Shown here in pieces: positions 26,110-35,900 of a stretch of DNA of 64,000 nt; the first letter of the stretch is position 1, and every line of letters begins with the position of its first letter. The stretch comes from Hyphomicrobium_A sp044507625 (GTDB taxonomy: Bacteria > Pseudomonadota > Alphaproteobacteria > Rhizobiales > Hyphomicrobiaceae), in assembly GCA_044507625.1 (NCBI GenBank), contig JBIQJE010000009.1:57613-121612 (forward strand), written 5' to 3'. The position numbers and the translations under genes are program-made. The notes beneath the pieces were generated by a model that was not told where the DNA came from, did no database searches, and saw only the letters and a list, made by a program, of their open reading frames with translations.

Positions 26110-26361
26110 GCCGACTTTTCCGCTGCGCGCGGCGCTAACCAAAGAAAATGCAACATCAATCCGCCACCGCCCGGGCGTTTGCCCGGGCCGATCCGGCGCG
26201 CGCTGCGGGATGTCCCCTTGCCCCGGCAACCCATATCCTTGACAACCTCTTGAGGCCATGCGCTTTTCCCGCGCGCGAATAGAAAATTAATGTGTAATTG
26301 CGGCCGGTGCCGATCGCACCGGCGGCCGTTGCGCGAAGCTGCATGGCGGGACTGCGAAAAG

Positions 26362-28233
26362 ATGGCTGAGGCGAAGGCTCAAGGTAAGTCGGAAAAGGCG
26401 GAATCGGCTGTGGGCGCCCCGGCGGGTGATCTGCACCGCTATCGCTCGCACACGTGCGGCGCCTTGCGTGCCTCCGACATCGGCAATACCGCGCGCCTCT
26501 CGGGCTGGGTGCACCGCGTACGCGACCACGGCGGCCTCCTCTTCATCGATCTGCGCGACCACTACGGCATCACCCAGGTCGTGGCCGATCCCGACAGCCC
26601 CGCTTTCAAGACCGCAGAAGCCGTACGCTCCGAGTGGGTGATCCGCGTCGACGGCGCGGTGCGCAAGCGTCCCGAGGGCACGGTGAACCCCGAGCTGCCC
26701 ACGGGCGAGGTCGAGCTGTTCGCGACCGAGATCGAAGTGCTTTCGCAAGCGAAGGAGCTGCCGGTTCCGGTGTTCGGTGAGCCGGACTATCCGGAAGATC
26801 TGCGCCTGCAATATCGCTTCCTCGATCTGCGCCGCGAAACGCTGCACAAGAACATCATGCAGCGGCTGGCGATCATCGCATCGATCCGCAAGCGCATGAC
26901 GGAAGCAGCGTTCTTCGAGTTCTCGACACCGATCCTCACCGCGTCCTCGCCCGAGGGCGCGCGGGACTTCCTCGTGCCTTCGCGCATCCATGCAGGCAAG
27001 TTCTACGCCCTGCCGCAGGCGCCGCAGATCTATAAGCAGCTGCTGATGGTCTCGGGCTTCGACCGTTACTTCCAGATCGCGCCCTGCTTCCGCGACGAGG
27101 ATCCGCGCGCCGATCGCCTGCCGGGTGAATTCTATCAGCTCGATGTCGAGATGAGCTTCGTCACCCAGGAAGACGTGTTCAACAAGATGGAACCCGTCAT
27201 TACCGGCGTGTTCGAGGAATTTGCCGCCATCACCGGGGAGAGGAAGTCGGTCACCCACGGCTGGCCGCGCATTCCCTACAGCGAAGCGATCTCGAAATAC
27301 GGCAGCGATAAACCCGACCTGCGCAACCCGATCGAGATGCAGGACGTGACGGAGCACTTCCGCGGGTCCGGCTTCAAGATCTTCGCCGGCATGATCGACA
27401 AGGATCCGAAGGTGCGCGTGTGGGCGATCCCCGCGCCGGGCGGCGGCTCGCGTGCCTTCTGCGACCGCATGAACTCATGGGCGCAGGGCGAAGGCCAGCC
27501 GGGCCTTGCCTACATCTTCTTCCGTGAAGGCGAGGCTGCCGGTCCGGTCGGCAAGAACCTCGGCCCGGAACGCGCCGATGCAATCCGCGCGCAGCTCGGC
27601 CTCAAGGAGGGCGATGCGGTCTTCTTCACGGCCGGTAACCCCGCGCGATTCTACCGCTTCGCAGGCGAGGCGCGCACGCGCATCGGCGAGGAACTGAAGC
27701 TCATCGACGAGACGAAGTTCGCGCTCGCCTGGATCGTCGACTTCCCCTTCTACGAGTGGAACGAGGACGAGAAGAAGATCGACTTCTCGCACAACCCATT
27801 CTCCATGCCCCAGGGCGGGCTCGAAACGCTGCAGGGCGCTGCCTCCGACGAGGAGCGCCTCGACATCAAGGCCTACCAGTACGACATCGTCTGCAACGGC
27901 TACGAGATCGCCTCGGGCTCGATCCGCAACCATCGGCCCGACACGATGGTGAAGGCTTTCGAGATCACGGGGCTTTCGCAGGCGGACGTCGAGGCGCGCT
28001 TCGGCGGCCTCTATCGCGCGTTCCAGTATGGCGCGCCGCCCCACGGCGGAATGGCCGCGGGCATCGATCGTATCGTGATGCTGCTCGTCGGCGCCAAGAA
28101 CCTGCGTGAAATCTCGCTGTTCCCGATGAACCAGCAAGCCGCCGACCTGCTGATGGGCGCGCCTTCCGAAGTCGCGCCGAAGCAGCTCCGCGAGCTGCAC
28201 ATCCGCGTCGTTGCACCCGAAAAAAAGGAGTAG
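26362..28233 (+). CDS. aspS: aspartyl-tRNA synthetase, probably non-discriminating
   Basis: Class II synthetase of 623 residues with an N-terminal OB-fold (ARLSGWVHRVRDHGGLLFIDLRD), the catalytic core with motif 2 FRDEDPRADRLPGEFYQLD, a bacterial GAD insertion and motif 3 GAPPHGGMAAGIDRIVM. The residue after RD in the OB-fold is His (RDHGG) where E. coli has Leu (RDLG). In Pseudomonas AspRS this His is linked to recognition of both tRNA-Asp and tRNA-Asn, so Asn-tRNA is probably made by GatCAB transamidation. The start at 26362 leaves a 30-residue extension before the conserved HRYRSHTCG. Confidence 0.95.
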   Translation: MAEAKAQGKSEKAESAVGAPAGDLHRYRSHTCGALRASDIGNTARLSGWVHRVRDHGGLLFIDLRDHYGITQVVADPDSPAFKTAEAVRSEWVIRVDGAVRKRPEGTVNPELPTGEVELFATEIEVLSQAKELPVPVFGEPDYPEDLRLQYRFLDLRRETLHKNIMQRLAIIASIRKRMTEAAFFEFSTPILTASSPEGARDFLVPSRIHAGKFYALPQAPQIYKQLLMVSGFDRYFQIAPCFRDEDPRADRLPGEFYQLDVEMSFVTQEDVFNKMEPVITGVFEEFAAITGERKSVTHGWPRIPYSEAISKYGSDKPDLRNPIEMQDVTEHFRGSGFKIFAGMIDKDPKVRVWAIPAPGGGSRAFCDRMNSWAQGEGQPGLAYIFFREGEAAGPVGKNLGPERADAIRAQLGLKEGDAVFFTAGNPARFYRFAGEARTRIGEELKLIDETKFALAWIVDFPFYEWNEDEKKIDFSHNPFSMPQGGLETLQGAASDEERLDIKAYQYDIVCNGYEIASGSIRNHRPDTMVKAFEITGLSQADVEARFGGLYRAFQYGAPPHGGMAAGIDRIVMLLVGAKNLREISLFPMNQQAADLLMGAPSEVAPKQLRELHIRVVAPEKKE

Positions 28234-28272
28234 GCAGACGCAGCCGTCGCGAGCCGTCGCTGACAATCTTGC

Positions 28273-29088
28273 ATGTGGGTATTCGTGATCAACCTCGACC
28301 GTGACCGCGACCGCCTCACTCGGATGGTCGGCGAGGCGCAGCGCGTTGGGATCGAATTCGAACGCTTCGTCGCCATCGACGGCAATCGCCTCGATATCGA
28401 GCTGCGCGATCAGTTCTATCTGGGCAGCGACCCGCACGAGAAAGCCTTCACGCCGGGCGAGATCGGCTGCTACGCAAGCCACCTGCGCATCCACCGTCTG
28501 CTGGAGGATCGCGAGGGCGAATACGCGCTCGTCCTGGAAGACGACGTGCGCCTCGACGACGATCTCGTTCCCACCATCAAGGCCGCCGTAGCCCAGGCGC
28601 GCGACTGGGATATCATCCGGCTTTCCAATGCGCCGAAATCCGCCGTCTTGCCGGTGGCCCCGTTGGGCAACGGCCGCGACCTCGTGCGCTTCTGGACCGT
28701 GCCCAACGGCACCGGCGCCTATCTCATCAGCCGCACCGGCGCGATCAAATTCAGCGAAGGTTATGCGCGGCGCCTGCTGCCCATCGATGAAGATCTGCGC
28801 CGTCCCTGGCGCAGCGGGCTCAATATGTTCGGGGTCGTGCCGCCCCCCGTAGAGCCGGACGTGCTCGAAGTCTCGCAGATCGACCAAATGGGGCGCGACC
28901 GCAGCCTGGCCGCGCGGGCCCGCTTCCGCGATGCTGCACCCCATCGCGACTTCGCCGGAAAGCTGCGCTATCGGCTCGAAGCGTTCGGCTCCTTCGGCTT
29001 TGCGCGCGCGCTGCTCCGCTCGGCGATCGCGTCGCTGGTGAAGCGCGTGCGCGGCCGCGCCGCCGCGGAGCGATACTACCGGCTCTGA
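28273..29088 (+). CDS. glycosyltransferase family 25 protein
   Basis: 271 residues with the GT25/LPS-glycosyltransferase pattern: VFVINLDRDRDRLTRM, FTPGEIGCYASHLRIHRLLED and the metal-binding EDDVRLDDD, then VPNGTGAYLISRTGAIKF. These enzymes transfer galactose or another sugar to lipopolysaccharide or a surface polysaccharide. The C-terminal tail is Arg-rich and helical. No other polysaccharide gene is adjacent, so the acceptor is unknown. Confidence 0.87.
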   Translation: MWVFVINLDRDRDRLTRMVGEAQRVGIEFERFVAIDGNRLDIELRDQFYLGSDPHEKAFTPGEIGCYASHLRIHRLLEDREGEYALVLEDDVRLDDDLVPTIKAAVAQARDWDIIRLSNAPKSAVLPVAPLGNGRDLVRFWTVPNGTGAYLISRTGAIKFSEGYARRLLPIDEDLRRPWRSGLNMFGVVPPPVEPDVLEVSQIDQMGRDRSLAARARFRDAAPHRDFAGKLRYRLEAFGSFGFARALLRSAIASLVKRVRGRAAAERYYRL

Positions 29089-29113
29089 GCGTTGCGCCAT
29101 GGCGGAGGGGACG

Positions 29114-29836
29114 ATGGACTGGCAGCAGAAGATCTTCCGCTACTGCGAGCGCGGCGGCGATCCGGGATTCTGGGCCGAGCCGCTCAACGCCATCTCCAAC
29201 GGCGCGTTTATCATCGCAGCGATCGTGGCGGCGCTCATTCTGGCGCGCCGTCCCGCGGGCCAGCGCGGCGGCATCGCCGAATGGGCGCTCATCGCGATGA
29301 CGTTCGTCATCGGCGTCGGCAGCTTCCTGTTTCACACCTATGCGACGCTTTGGGCCGCGAAAGCCGACACCATCCCCATCGGCATCTTCATGTTCGCCTA
29401 CGTCGCCTATGCGCTGCGCCGCTATCTGGCGCTCAATTGGCTGCTGGCGCTGATCGGACTTGCGGTGTTCTGGTGGAGCCTGCAATACGCTGCCGGTATT
29501 CAATGCCGTGCGGGCTTGTTTGCGGTCGTCGGAAATGCGCGCCACTGCCTCAACGGCACGATGACGTATGCGCCGGCACTCGTGGCGATGGTGGTCATAG
29601 GCACCGCTGCGGCCGTGCGGCGCCAGCGTGCAGCGCCCTATCTCTTCGCCGCCGCCGTCGTCTTTTTGGCTGCGATGACTTTCCGCACGGTCGATTGGGA
29701 GATGTGCTCACGCTCGATCGTCGCCGGCCGCACCCTCGGCACGCACTTCCTCTGGCACACCTTCAATGGATTGGCGCTTTTCATCCTGCTGCTGGGAGCT
29801 ATCCGCCACGGCCAGCCGAAGCCGCGGCAGGCATAG
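29114..29836 (+). CDS. ceramidase-like (CREST superfamily) membrane protein
   Basis: A 240-residue seven-helix integral membrane protein. The family metal-site elements are in order: WAEPLNAISNGAFI, GVGSFLFHTYATLWAAKADTIPIG (Ser, His, Asp) and HFLWHTFNGLALF (two His). In ceramidase/adiponectin-receptor relatives these bind zinc for lipid amide hydrolysis. The bacterial substrate is unknown. The start at 29114 is fixed by GGAGGGG 4 bp upstream; the next in-frame ATG at 29099 overlaps that site. It directly precedes tRNA-Leu. Confidence 0.82.
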   Translation: MDWQQKIFRYCERGGDPGFWAEPLNAISNGAFIIAAIVAALILARRPAGQRGGIAEWALIAMTFVIGVGSFLFHTYATLWAAKADTIPIGIFMFAYVAYALRRYLALNWLLALIGLAVFWWSLQYAAGIQCRAGLFAVVGNARHCLNGTMTYAPALVAMVVIGTAAAVRRQRAAPYLFAAAVVFLAAMTFRTVDWEMCSRSIVAGRTLGTHFLWHTFNGLALFILLLGAIRHGQPKPRQA

Positions 29837-29941
29837 ACAACCGAACCTCGGCATCGAAGTTTTGCCCAGCCTGGGATTATCGCGCCGTCTCCCATCGCAG
29901 CGATTGCGCGCGCCGCCCTGGGGCCCCATAAACGGGCCGTT

Positions 29942-30028
29942 GCGGACGTGGTGGAACTGGTAGACACACAGGACTTAAAATCCTGAGGCGGCAACGCCGT
30001 GTGGGTTCGATTCCCACCGTCCGCACCA
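29942..30028 (+). tRNA. tRNA-Leu (anticodon TAA)
   Basis: An 87-nt class II tRNA. The acceptor stem GCGGACG pairs with CGTCCGC (30018-30024), A73 is at 30025 and CCA is encoded (30026-30028). The anticodon loop CTTAAAA at 29974-29980 gives TAA (29976-29978), reading UUA. The T arm GTGGGTTCGATTCCCAC and the long variable arm GAGGCGGCAACGCC confirm leucine identity. Confidence 0.97.
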
Positions 30029-30081
30029 ATGATTTCAATGGCAGAGGTGGTGTGCAGTTTGTGTGCACCGACCCCAGGAGT

Positions 30082-31605
30082 TCATCGCGGTTCCGCGTGC
30101 TCGGCGAGCCGGTGGAACATGGCGATGAACGCCGGCTCGGGCCTCCGCAGAGGCGGAAGCTCCTGATAGGCCTCCCAGCCGCCGCCAAGAGCCATGTAGA
30201 ACGCCACATATTGCAGGGCGACGTTCTCGCGAGCGATTACGGTCAGGTCTTCCGTCTCGAACATCTGCCGTTGGGCATCGAGCACATTGAGGAAATCCGT
30301 CAGGCCACGGTCATAGCGCTCTGTCGCGAGCTTCACCGCGCGCCGGCTCGCTGAAAGCGCCGAATTCAACGCGCTGAGGCGCCTTCGCGCCGCCCGATAG
30401 GCAACGAGAGAAGTCTCGACTTTCCCCACCGCCGTCAGGATCGCCTTCTTGTAGCCGATGAGCTCCTCGTGGGTCTGCATTTCCTCGACGGCGATGAGCG
30501 CATCCAGGCGGCCAAAATCGAGGAAGGGCCAATAGCCGGAAGGTCCGACCGACCAGATGGGACCGTGGATCACGTTGCCACCCGATGGCGCCACGCGCTG
30601 TCCCGCGCCGCCTTGGACGCCGAACCCGGTCGTGAGCCCAACCGAGGGAAAGAGATCGGCGGTCGCTGCGCCGATCCGCGCATTCGCGGCGGCGAGCTTG
30701 CGCTCGGCATAACGGATGTCCGGCCGCGTCCGCAGCAGCTCCATGGGCGTGCCTGGATCGAGTTCGCCCGGCGCATCCGGAATGCGTCCCGCTCCGAGCT
30801 CGGCGACGGTCTCCTCCGGAAATGTATCCAGCAGCAGCGCCAGGCGGCTTTTCGCGGCGAAGAGTGCCGCCTCGAGATCGGGGATCCGCGCCTGTGACGT
30901 CGCCAGGTGCCTCTCGGCGAGCGCGACATCAAGCTCGCTGGTGATGCCGCGATCAAAACGCGTGCGCGTCAAATCGACGGAGCCGCGCGCGGTCGCGACG
31001 TCGCGCCGGGCATATTGGAGCCGCGCCTGCAGGGCCCGGATCTGCACGTAGTTGAGCACGACATCGGAAACCACGGTAACGAGAACCGCATTCCGCATCT
31101 CGGCCATCGCTTCCGTATCCGCCTCGGCGGCCTCCAGCAGACGCCGGTATTTGCCGAAGAGGTCGAGATCCCAGCGTCCGTCCAGACCGACGATACGCTG
31201 CAGCGATTCGAGGCCCGTCGTGCTGGTGCCGGAGCGAAGCGAATTCGCCACGCGCCCTTTGGTGAGGTCCGTGCCGCTGCCGGCGGCGATGCCGCCGCTG
31301 ACCCCGGCCTCCGGGAGCCGGCCCTGACGCACCACCACTTCCTGCATGCGCGCCTTCTGCACGCGCGTGAGAGCAATCTCGATATCGAGGTTGCATGCGA
31401 TCGCCCGCTCGATCAAGCCGTTCAATTGCGGATCGTTGAGCGTCCCCCACCACTGGACGACGCGCGGCTGCCACGAAGCCTCGTGCCTGGCGGCCGCGAA
31501 GGTCGCTGGAAGCGGCGGATCCGGCGGAAAATAGTCGGGGCCGACTGAGCAGCCTGCAAGCATGACGGTCGCGGTCGCCAGCAAACGAAATCCGGGCCTC
31601 TGCAT
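30082..31605 (-). CDS. outer-membrane efflux lipoprotein (NodT/OprM family)
   Basis: 507 residues. Lipoprotein signal MQRPGFRLLATATVMLAGC with lipobox LAGC. It has two repeated efflux-channel domains of the TolC type, typified by NPxI-like LIERAIACNLDIEIALTRVQKARMQ and the later LRTRPDIRYAERKLAAANARIGAATADLFPSVGLT. As the channel it would join the RND pump and its adaptor, whose genes precede it. The start at 31605 has AGGGGTCAGGG upstream. It is the third gene of the operon, 129 bp after the adaptor gene. Confidence 0.93.
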   Translation of the reverse strand: MQRPGFRLLATATVMLAGCSVGPDYFPPDPPLPATFAAARHEASWQPRVVQWWGTLNDPQLNGLIERAIACNLDIEIALTRVQKARMQEVVVRQGRLPEAGVSGGIAAGSGTDLTKGRVANSLRSGTSTTGLESLQRIVGLDGRWDLDLFGKYRRLLEAAEADTEAMAEMRNAVLVTVVSDVVLNYVQIRALQARLQYARRDVATARGSVDLTRTRFDRGITSELDVALAERHLATSQARIPDLEAALFAAKSRLALLLDTFPEETVAELGAGRIPDAPGELDPGTPMELLRTRPDIRYAERKLAAANARIGAATADLFPSVGLTTGFGVQGGAGQRVAPSGGNVIHGPIWSVGPSGYWPFLDFGRLDALIAVEEMQTHEELIGYKKAILTAVGKVETSLVAYRAARRRLSALNSALSASRRAVKLATERYDRGLTDFLNVLDAQRQMFETEDLTVIARENVALQYVAFYMALGGGWEAYQELPPLRRPEPAFIAMFHRLAEHAEPR

Positions 31606-31679
31606 CGAGCCCTGACCCCTTTCCCTTCCCGGCCGCCATCGCAGCGGAATCCGGCGAGACATTTATGTCGGTGTGCGAT

Positions 31680-31697
31680 CCGTTCGCATTCGAACGG
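31680..31697. promoter_or_regulatory. perfect inverted repeat between adaptor and channel genes
   Basis: CCGTTCG-CATT-CGAACGG: 7-bp arms, 4-base spacer, inside the 129-bp gap between the two efflux genes. It could be an operator or an attenuation hairpin. Only position and symmetry support it. Confidence 0.35.
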
Positions 31698-31734
31698 AGC
31701 ACCGCGACTGGGGTTGCGATAAGCAATGAACAGG

Positions 31735-32976
31735 TTAGCGAGCTACAGAGGCGTCGTTGCTGGCAATTTTTACGAGATCACCCTTGCCGATCGAGGCGGG
31801 CGGACTTGCGACGACCCGGTCGGTTGCATTGAGGCCGTCTACGACTTCGACGTCGACGCCGAGATTACGACCTACACTGATTCTCTTCAACGCGATCCTG
31901 CTATCGGGTGTCACCACGGCGACCTCGAGTCCGTGCTCCCTGAACAGCAGCGCGCTCGCCGGCACGAGCAAGACCGATTCCGTGCCTGGGATCTCCAAGC
32001 TGACCTGCGCATAGGTTCCCGGCTGCAGCAGGCTGTCTGCGTTGTCCGATTGAAGCTCGATGACAGACGTTCGCGATGCGAGGTTGACCGCTTGCGACGT
32101 CGCCGCCACGACGGCGTGGAACACCTTTTCAGGGTATTGGGGCAGCCGCACCTCCGCCTTGAGTCCCGGCACGATTCCGGCCGCCAGGAGCTGCGGCACC
32201 TTCATGAAGATGCGCATCCTATGCGTATCGGCCACTCTGAAGAGTTCTGGCGCGTTTCCTCCGCCCATTCCGCTGCCCGCGTTGATGAGCGCACCGACAT
32301 CGGTATTGCGTGCAGTGACGGTCCCGTCGAATGGCGCAACCAATCGCCTGAAGCCTTCGAGTGCCTGCAGACGATTGACCTCGGCCTGCGCGATCTCGGT
32401 GTTGGCCTTGGCCGCATCGAGCCGCGCGACGGCGCTTTCATAGTCGGATCGCTTGGCCTGTTGCTCTTGCACCGAGACGGAGCCCTTCGGCGAATCCCGC
32501 CAGCGCGCATACGTCGTCTTGGCGAACCGCTGCTCTGCCTCCTTCACTTTGGCATCAGCCTTCCGCGCATCGAGCGTTGCCCGCGCAGCGGCGAGCTGCG
32601 CATCCAGCTCGGGTGTCTCGATATCGGCGAGAACGTCGCCTTTTTTCACGTGCGCGCCGAAATCGAAGTACCATGCTTTCAGATAGCCGTTCACGCGCGC
32701 GTATATCGGGGATTCGAACCACGCCTGCACATCGCCGGGCAGCACGACCTTCCGATGACTGTCCCCGGCCTTCGGGGTAACCACGTGCACCGTGGCGATC
32801 GCGGAGTTCTTCGTCCAATCGGCGACGGCAACGTCCTGCCTGTGGCGCGAAAGAATGCCGTTCGCAACGCTCCCCGCAGCGAGGATCGCGACGGCGACAG
32901 CGGCGATGCGCAACCTTCTCCGCAGGTTGCCTCCGGAGGCTGGCCGATCATCGGAGTTTTGCCGCGTCTGTGCCAC
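31735..32976 (-). CDS. RND efflux periplasmic adaptor (HlyD/MFP family)
   Basis: 413 residues with an N-terminal membrane anchor (LRIAAVAVAILAAGSVANGIL). A lipoyl half-motif (YARVNGYLKAWYFDFGAHVKKGDVLADIETPELDAQL) is followed by a long alpha-hairpin and the returning lipoyl motif FRRLVAPFDGTVTARNTDVGAL, then barrel and membrane-proximal domains. It bridges the inner-membrane pump and the outer-membrane channel. The start is GTG at 32976, 12 bp after the pump gene's stop codon, so the two are co-transcribed. Confidence 0.94.
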   Translation of the reverse strand: MAQTRQNSDDRPASGGNLRRRLRIAAVAVAILAAGSVANGILSRHRQDVAVADWTKNSAIATVHVVTPKAGDSHRKVVLPGDVQAWFESPIYARVNGYLKAWYFDFGAHVKKGDVLADIETPELDAQLAAARATLDARKADAKVKEAEQRFAKTTYARWRDSPKGSVSVQEQQAKRSDYESAVARLDAAKANTEIAQAEVNRLQALEGFRRLVAPFDGTVTARNTDVGALINAGSGMGGGNAPELFRVADTHRMRIFMKVPQLLAAGIVPGLKAEVRLPQYPEKVFHAVVAATSQAVNLASRTSVIELQSDNADSLLQPGTYAQVSLEIPGTESVLLVPASALLFREHGLEVAVVTPDSRIALKRISVGRNLGVDVEVVDGLNATDRVVASPPASIGKGDLVKIASNDASVAR

Positions 32977-32988
32977 GCTTCTGTCTCG

Positions 32989-35900
32989 CTAGCTGCCGGG
33001 GTGGGTGGATGCGGGCTCCGCTGCATCGTGCGAGCCCCTGGAACTGCGGCGCCCATGCACGGCGCTGAAGACGACCGGCACGAAGAAGAGCGTTGCCAGC
33101 GTCGCAACGAGCAAGCCCCCGATGACCGCGCGTCCCAGCGGCGCATTCTGCTCGCCGCCTTCCCCCATGGCGAAGGCCATCGGAAGCATTCCGATGATCA
33201 TCGCGAGGGCGGTCATGATCACGGGCCGGAAACGCGTGTAGCCCGCTTCCAGAGCGGCCTCGGCGGCGCTGCTGCTCCGCGCGAGCGCTTCGTGAGCGAA
33301 ACTCACGAGCAGCACGCTGTTGGCTGTTGCGATACCCATGCACATCAACGCGCCCGTCAAGGCTGGAATGGACAGCGTGGTGCCGGTTAGGAACAGCATC
33401 CACACGATGCCGGCGAGCGCCGCCGGAAGGGCGGTGAGAATGACGAGCGGATCCGTCCAGGACTGGAAGTTGACCGCGATGACGAGATAGATGAGCACGA
33501 ACGCGGACGCGAGACCGAAGTAGAGCTGCGCATATGCGCTGCCCATCGTCTCGACCTGTCCGCGCATTGCCACGTACGACCCCGGCGGCAGCAGCTTTTT
33601 CGATTGCTCCAGGATCCGATTGATGTCGGCGCTGACGGCGCCGAGATCACGCCCTTGCACGGCGCCGAATATGTCGATCAGAGGCTGGGAGTCGTAGTGT
33701 GAAATAAGTCCCGCTGAAGGACCGAGCCCTATGTCAGAAAGTCCGCCCAGCAACTGGTTCGGGCCGCCCTGCGCGGACGCCACGGGGACGTTGACGAGGT
33801 CCGACATGGTGTCGATCCGATATTGCGGCATCTGGACGACGATCGGATAGGAGACACCGTTCGCATCGTTCAGCCAGAAGTTCGGCCTGATCTGGCTGCT
33901 GCCGGACAACGTGATGAGAAGGCTGTTGGCGACGTCGCGCTGGCTGATGCCAACAAGTTTGGCGAGGGACCGGTCAACGGTCACGTTGATTTGCGGGTAG
34001 CCGAAGTTCTGTTGAATCCGCAGGTCGGCGATGCCCGGAATGCCGCTGATCCGGCGAAGCAGATCCGTCGCGTAGGCGTAGTTGGCATCGTGCTTGGGGC
34101 CGATGATCTGTATGTCGATGGGTGACGGCAGTCCGAAATTCAGAATCTGAGCAACGATGTCGGCCGGCAGGAACGAGAAGGTCACGCCTGGATACTTCTG
34201 CGGCAGAACCGTCCGCAGCGTCTTGATGTACTGCGCCGTCGGCGCGTGCCCGGGAGCGAGCGACACGAGGATATCGGCGTCCTCCGGGCCGATCGTCCCG
34301 GTGATGTTGTAGGCGATGTTGATGCCGCTGATCGGCAGTCCGATGTTGGAGACGATACTCTCGAGCTCGGCTTTCGGGATGATCTGCCGGATGTTCGCGT
34401 CGATCTCTCCCGTTAGTCTGGCCGTTTCCTCGATGCGCGTTCCGATCTGCGCGCGCATGTGCATCAGGATGCGGCCCGCGTCCACCGGGGGGAAGAAGTT
34501 CCGGCCGAGGAAAGGTAGGAGGCCGAACGAGAGAATGACGCAGGCAAGAAAGCCGGCCGCAAACTTCAGCGGGCTAGCAAGCGCCATGCCGAGCAGCGTG
34601 TGATAGGTGTCGCAAATCCGGCCGAATGCGCGCTCGAAACCCGCCTGAAATCGCATGAATGGATTGCGGCTTGGCGGCGTCTGTAGATCGCTCTCGAAGA
34701 TGGCCCCCTTCGCACCATGCTCGCGCAGCAGATAGTTGGCGAGTGTCGGCACCAGCGTGCGCGACAGCAGGAAGGAGCCGACCAGCGCAAACGTGACGGC
34801 CTCGGCCATTGGCCGGAACAGGTAGCCCACGACGCCGCCGAGCTGCAGCATCGGCGCGAAGACGATGCAGATGCAGGTCAGCGTGACGAACGCCGGAAGC
34901 ACGATCTGCCGGGCTCCATCCATGATGGCGGCTTCCCGCGCTTTTCCCTGCTCGAGGTGCCAGTTGATATTTTCGAGCGTCACGGTCCCGTCGTCGACGA
35001 GAATGCCGACCGCGAGCGCAAGCCCGCCGAGCGTCATGACGTTGATCGTCTCGCCGACCCACGACAGGGCCGCCAGCGAGAACAGTATCGCGAGCGGAAT
35101 TTCGACCATGATGATCGCGGTCGAGCGCCAGTTGCCGAGGAACAGCAGGATCATCAGGCCCGTGAGCACGGCGGCGATCGCGCCTTCGCGCACGACACCC
35201 ATGACCGCCGCCTTGACGAAGGTTGACTGATCGCCGACGGCGTGCAGCTCGAGATCCTTGGGCAGCCCCGCCTTGATGCGGGCAAGCCTCTCCTTCACGC
35301 CGGATATGATGTCCAGCGTCGAGGCCGATCCCGAATTCAGGATCGACATCAACACCGCCTTCACGCCGTTGACGAAAACGAGGTTCGTCTGCGGCGGTGA
35401 GCCTTCGTGGGCGTACGCGACGTCGCGGATATAGAGGATGGCGCCATCGGTTCGCTTCAGCGGCAGATCGTTGATCCGTTCGAGAATCGTGGGGCTCGCG
35501 TTCAGCGCGACGCTCCATTCGAAATTGCCGATCTTCTCGGTTCCGGCCGGCAAGATCAGGTTCTGCGCCGAGATCGCATTGACGACGTCGTCGGCGGATA
35601 CGTGATACGCCTGCATGGCCCGCTGATCGAGATCCACCTGGACCTGGAGAACCTTGCCGCCGTAAGGCGATGGCAGCGCCGCGCCATTCACCGTAGCGAG
35701 CTGCGGCCGTATGAAATTCTGGCCGAGGTCGAACAGCTGATCTTCCGGCAGCGACTTGCTCGATAGCGCGAGGTTGAGAATCGGGACACTGGAGGCGCTG
35801 TAGCGGAGTACGTAGGGCGGCGTAATTCCGGCCGGCAGAAGCTTGAGCACGGTTTGCGATGCAGCCGTGACCTGCGCGACGGCGGCGCCGATGTCCGTAC

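Noticed and set aside
30029..30081. An attachment site for an integrated element after tRNA-Leu
   Set aside because: No integrase gene and no duplicated tRNA 3' segment was found near either end of the efflux operon; GTGTGCA motifs in the gap are too short.
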